NCBI GenBank assembly: GCA_937867415.1
Contig: CALMKO010000294.1
Span: forward strand, 1 to 52,978
Length of the DNA: 52,978 nt
Direction of reading: 5' to 3'
From: an uncultured Verrucomicrobiota bacterium
GTDB lineage: Bacteria > Verrucomicrobiota > Verrucomicrobiia > Verrucomicrobiales > Akkermansiaceae
Below are positions 50,152 to 52,978 of this stretch, one piece after another (position 1 is the stretch's first letter; each line of letters opens with the position of its first letter). The notes under the pieces were generated by a model. The model worked only from the letters and a program-made list of their open reading frames with translations, made no database searches and was not told where the DNA came from. The translations under genes were made by a program, and so were the position numbers.

Positions 50152-51889
50152 ACTCAACCACGGGTCCCGTGATGATGGTTTGGGTTTCTTTCCAGCGGAT
50201 GCCGGGGTTGGTGGCGATGCCCGGGGCGTGGGTGGTGAGGGCGATGAAGTGGCCCGGGCGCTTGGCTGCGGATTTGAGGAATTGCTGGTTCCGTGGGGCG
50301 AAGGCATTGATCTCGGTGGCAAGCGCGGGGGCGGCGATGCTGAGGTCGACGGGCGTCAGGGTGAAGCTTTTCCCCGAGGTGATCGCTTCCGCGCGGTGCC
50401 ATTGGGAGGATTCGTCGAGGAAATAAAGTGTCTCGATGGGGAACTCGAAGGTGGAGATGAACGTGCCCGGAGTTTGTGTTTTCTCGATGCGGCCACGGGT
50501 GGAGGTGACGGCTGATAGGATGTGGCCATGCTCGGAGCGGCTCTGGAACCAATCCCCGGAGGCTTCGATTTTTCCGCCGCTTGGTTGGAGGTTGAAGCTG
50601 CCTTTTTCGCCGTTATTCGAGCTGAAGGAACCCGACCCGTTGGTGTAGCGGGCCCAGCGGCTTTCCGCGATGGGAACCGGTAAAAACGTGGCCGGGACAT
50701 CGAGAGTGAAATTCGAGTCGGTCAAAACGCCGGTGCGGCTGAATTGTTCCTGATGGATGAAGGCCGCATGGATGCCCGCGTCCGGGCGCACTTCCATGAG
50801 GACCCGGCGCATTCCATTTCCTCCGAATCCGTCTTGCACGATGATCAACACGATGAGCACCAGGCTGGCTGCCAGAGAAATCAGCGGGGTGGTGATGAAA
50901 AGCCGGTGCCTCTGCCCTGGCTTGGCGAACACAAACAGGTTCACCGGGCCGACAAGAATGGCGAAGATGACCAACACGCCGACAAACAGCGAATAACGAA
51001 ATGTCTGTGCGCCAAACACCGTCTGGAGCGGCCATGAACTTTTGAAATTTTCCCGGCTTGAGACCTGCTGGGGCTGCGTTTTGTTTCCCGCGACGAGCGA
51101 GACGACTTCCGCTGCATTCACTTTCAGGTCAGAGGAAATCGTGCGGATCACCGTGCTGCCGAAACCTGCTTGAGCGGGTATCCCCAATGCGTCCAAGGTG
51201 GTGGAGCTGCTGGAATAAATCACGAGCTGCCCGCCGAGCCGCAGCCAGGAAAGGATGCCATTTCTCGATCCAGGTGGAATGTTCGTCCAATCGCGGTCCG
51301 TCATCAGGATGCTGTCGAAGCCGGAATAGGCGAGCCATTCGTCAGGAAGTTGCTTGGGATCAAACTTGGCGGCGAACTCGGCGGAACCACGGCCTGACGA
51401 ACTGTATTTCGACTTGATTTCGCTATCGAGCGTGGATGCGTTCGGTGTGAAAAGCGCCTCACTGAGAAGGACGGCCGGTTGTTTCTCGTCATGCTCCGCG
51501 TTGATGTTGTTAGACGCCTTGCCCATCGACCCGCTCATTTCGACCGAGATGGATTTGTTGCCGTAGTGGTTTCCGGGCGGGCAGAGCGGCACGAGGATAT
51601 CGGCGATGACCGTCTTGCCGCCCTGCGCGGTGAACGCGAAGGAGGAGTTCGTCAACAGGTCGTCGTTGTAGCCGGACTGGCTTTTGAAATCCAGATAGAC
51701 GCGGCGCTCGTTTTTGAGGTTGTTGGCGATTTTGACGCGCACGGGAAAGTAACCGGAAGGCGCGGGCTTGGAAAAAAGCGCAAGCACCTCGACATGGGTG
51801 TCTGTCACCGGATCGACGACCTCGCGGATCATCGTTTCCTGAGCGGTGACCGGTAAGACGAGGGCTAGAAATAGGAAAAGGCGGCGCAT
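50150..51889 (-). CDS. Large membrane-anchored periplasmic protein of unknown function
   Basis: The 579-residue protein has a signal peptide (MRRLFLFLALVLPVTAQ). A beta-rich periplasmic domain of about 150 residues follows (GYFPVRVKIANN, then NNINAEH). A segment resembling a Rossmann or glutamine-amidotransferase-like core (YSGFDSILMTDRDW...GILSWLRLGGQLVIYSS) is seen at about 180-245. Two membrane spans come near 300-360 (YSLFVGVLVIFAILVGPVNLFVFA and FITTPLISLAASLVLIVLIIVQ), then a further soluble C-terminal domain. A similar overall layout occurs in proteins encoded in MoxR/DUF58-type clusters, but I cannot name a family. The start codon is 15 bases after the moxR stop, so the two are co-transcribed. 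Confidence 0.75.
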   Translation of the reverse strand: MRRLFLFLALVLPVTAQETMIREVVDPVTDTHVEVLALFSKPAPSGYFPVRVKIANNLKNERRVYLDFKSQSGYNDDLLTNSSFAFTAQGGKTVIADILVPLCPPGNHYGNKSISVEMSGSMGKASNNINAEHDEKQPAVLLSEALFTPNASTLDSEIKSKYSSSGRGSAEFAAKFDPKQLPDEWLAYSGFDSILMTDRDWTNIPPGSRNGILSWLRLGGQLVIYSSSSTTLDALGIPAQAGFGSTVIRTISSDLKVNAAEVVSLVAGNKTQPQQVSSRENFKSSWPLQTVFGAQTFRYSLFVGVLVIFAILVGPVNLFVFAKPGQRHRLFITTPLISLAASLVLIVLIIVQDGFGGNGMRRVLMEVRPDAGIHAAFIHQEQFSRTGVLTDSNFTLDVPATFLPVPIAESRWARYTNGSGSFSSNNGEKGSFNLQPSGGKIEASGDWFQSRSEHGHILSAVTSTRGRIEKTQTPGTFISTFEFPIETLYFLDESSQWHRAEAITSGKSFTLTPVDLSIAAPALATEINAFAPRNQQFLKSAAKRPGHFIALTTHAPGIATNPGIRWKETQTIITGPVVE

Positions 51890-51904
51890 GAAGGGACTTT
51901 GATT

Positions 51905-52915
51905 TCAGGGTTTGGCAGTCAACACCCGGGGCGTGGCGGTGGCTTGAAATGGAACCTCTTCCAACAACGCGCGGATGATGTCGTGGGTCGAGTGGCCCTC
52001 AATCCGGGCGTTGTAATCGAGAACGATGCGATGGCGGAGCACTGCGGGGGCGATCGCCTTGACGTCCTCAAACGAGGCATTCGTCCGCTCGTGCGTGAGT
52101 GCGCGGGCCTTCGCGCCCGAGGCAAGCGCGAGCGCCGCGCGCGGGCTGGCACCGAAGCGGATGCTGCGGGCCGCGGCGGATTGTCCGGGGTGGCTGGCAT
52201 CGACCACGCGGGCGATGTAGTTGGCGACCACGTCCGGCAGATAGATGCGCCGCACCAATTCTAACAAATCGCCGAGGGTCTCCGCGCTCATCACCGGCTC
52301 CACCTGCGGGTCCGTTCCGAGTTCACGTTGGGTGACGATGCGTTGAAGCGTGGCCACATCGTTGCGGGTCACCTCAAGTTTGAAGAGAAACCGGTCGAGC
52401 TGGGCTTCGGGCAGGGGATAGGTGCCCTCCAGTTCGATGGGGTTCTGCGTGGCGAGCACGAAAAATGGTTTGGGCAGGTCGTGGGTTTTTCCGAGCACGG
52501 TCACACGGCGCTCCTGCATCGCCTCTAACAATGCGGACTGGGTTTTGGGCGAAGCCCGGTTGATTTCATCCGCGAGCACGATGTTCGTGAAGAGCGGGCC
52601 GGGTTGGAAAACAAACTCGCGGCGACCATCCACCTCCTGGAGCACCGGGTTGCCGGTGATGTCTCCGGGCAGGAGATCGGGGGTGAACTGCACGCGTTTG
52701 GTGTCGAGCTTCAGGAGCTTGGACAGTCCTTTGACAAGCTCGGTTTTCCCCAATCCGGGCAGACCTTCCAACAGGATATGGCCTCGCGCGAGGACCCCGG
52801 TGATGACCAGATCGACGAGCTCCTCCTGGCCGAAGAGCACTTGATTGAGCCCGCCGGCAAGCGAGCGGAGGTGTTTGGCAGCATCGGCGACTTCCGTTTC
52901 AGTGGCAATTTGCAT
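51905..52915 (-). CDS. MoxR-family AAA+ ATPase (second copy)
   Basis: The 336-residue AAA+ ATPase has Walker A ILLEGLPGLGKTELVKGL (near 47-64), then RVQFTPDLLPGDITG, Walker B NIVLADEINRASPKTQSALLEAMQERRVT and sensor region ATQNPIELEGTYPLPEAQLDRFLF. It is distinct from the copy at 17715-18650 (different flanks and C-terminus, only family-level similarity). Here the typical DUF58/VWA partner is absent; the next genes are a large membrane-anchored unknown and an ABC transporter pair. The ATG at 52913-52915 gives MQIATETEVADAAKHLRSL. Any upstream gene lies beyond the window end. Confidence 0.92.
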   Translation of the reverse strand: MQIATETEVADAAKHLRSLAGGLNQVLFGQEELVDLVITGVLARGHILLEGLPGLGKTELVKGLSKLLKLDTKRVQFTPDLLPGDITGNPVLQEVDGRREFVFQPGPLFTNIVLADEINRASPKTQSALLEAMQERRVTVLGKTHDLPKPFFVLATQNPIELEGTYPLPEAQLDRFLFKLEVTRNDVATLQRIVTQRELGTDPQVEPVMSAETLGDLLELVRRIYLPDVVANYIARVVDASHPGQSAAARSIRFGASPRAALALASGAKARALTHERTNASFEDVKAIAPAVLRHRIVLDYNARIEGHSTHDIIRALLEEVPFQATATPRVLTAKP

Positions 52916-52978
52916 CGGTTCTTGTTGAAATCTAGGGACACGCTAACGAACTCGGATGAATTGGGAATGAATAAGGTG

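Noticed and set aside
1-52978. Recurring GTTAG/CTAAC strings that seem to hold many of the rare TTA, CTA and AGA codons
   Set aside because: A rough expected count from base composition is not exceeded by the number I could find, so there is no evidence for an enriched motif. A computed k-mer count would be decisive.

Overview
The window reads as ordinary chromosome from a member of the Verrucomicrobia (Verrucomicrobiaceae/Luteolibacter-like by gene content). This assignment is inferred from the families present: class IIA aldolase, MoxR/DUF58/transglutaminase clusters, tandem Gfo/Idh/MocA oxidoreductases, a RelE/ParE-like orphan, very long secreted Ig/CBM-like repeat proteins, and several conserved proteins of unknown function. 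It was not checked by a database search. Base composition is GC-rich throughout (about 60% by eye). I see no phage, IS element, CRISPR array, rRNA or tRNA.

Layout. 1-372 is the 3' end of an acyl-CoA-synthetase-like (AMP-binding) gene. It faces a class II fructose-bisphosphate aldolase across a strong terminator. 1580-7708 (+) holds a membrane protein, acyl carrier protein (acpP, own terminator), a conserved unknown, a LysM protein with a decayed L,D-transpeptidase-like domain, acetyl-CoA carboxylase alpha (accA) and two Gfo/Idh/MocA oxidoreductases. It ends at a terminator followed at once by two short tandem-repeat arrays. 7849-14021 holds a DUF2062 membrane protein, uppP (undecaprenyl-diphosphatase), a membrane unknown, a MYG1-type hydrolase, a GlcD-type FAD oxidase, a small secreted protein and a His-rich metal-binding protein. 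14228-19747 (-) is pyrD, moxR, DUF58 and a TgpA-like transglutaminase, in transcription order. 20051-25001 (+) is a group-2 sigma-70 factor with a clean terminator and a one-module NRPS (C-A-T-TE).

24956-34139 holds uraD and xdhC (divergent purine-catabolism genes), a conserved unknown, an LptF/LptG-like permease, trmB, comEC, a TPR membrane protein, an orphan ParE-like protein, a Sua5/YrdC tRNA-modification enzyme and a small membrane protein. 34413-46790 (-) is a single 4125-codon gene. It encodes a signal peptide, a CE3-like SGNH esterase domain, and an array of 15 CBM/galactose-binding-like modules alternating with 13 cadherin/Ig-like domains. 47476-52915 (-) is an operon-like set: a second moxR, a large membrane-anchored unknown, an intergenic inverted/direct repeat element, an ABC ATPase and an ABC-2 type permease.

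Most genes are housekeeping (lipid precursor supply, cell-envelope recycling, pyrimidine synthesis, tRNA modification). The least ordinary objects are the giant repeat protein with its higher-order duplication pattern and G-tract-rich upstream region, the repeat element before the ABC transporter, the apparently catalytically dead YkuD-like protein, the stand-alone NRPS with a lysine-like specificity code, and the transglutaminase gene whose coding signal begins upstream of any standard start codon.
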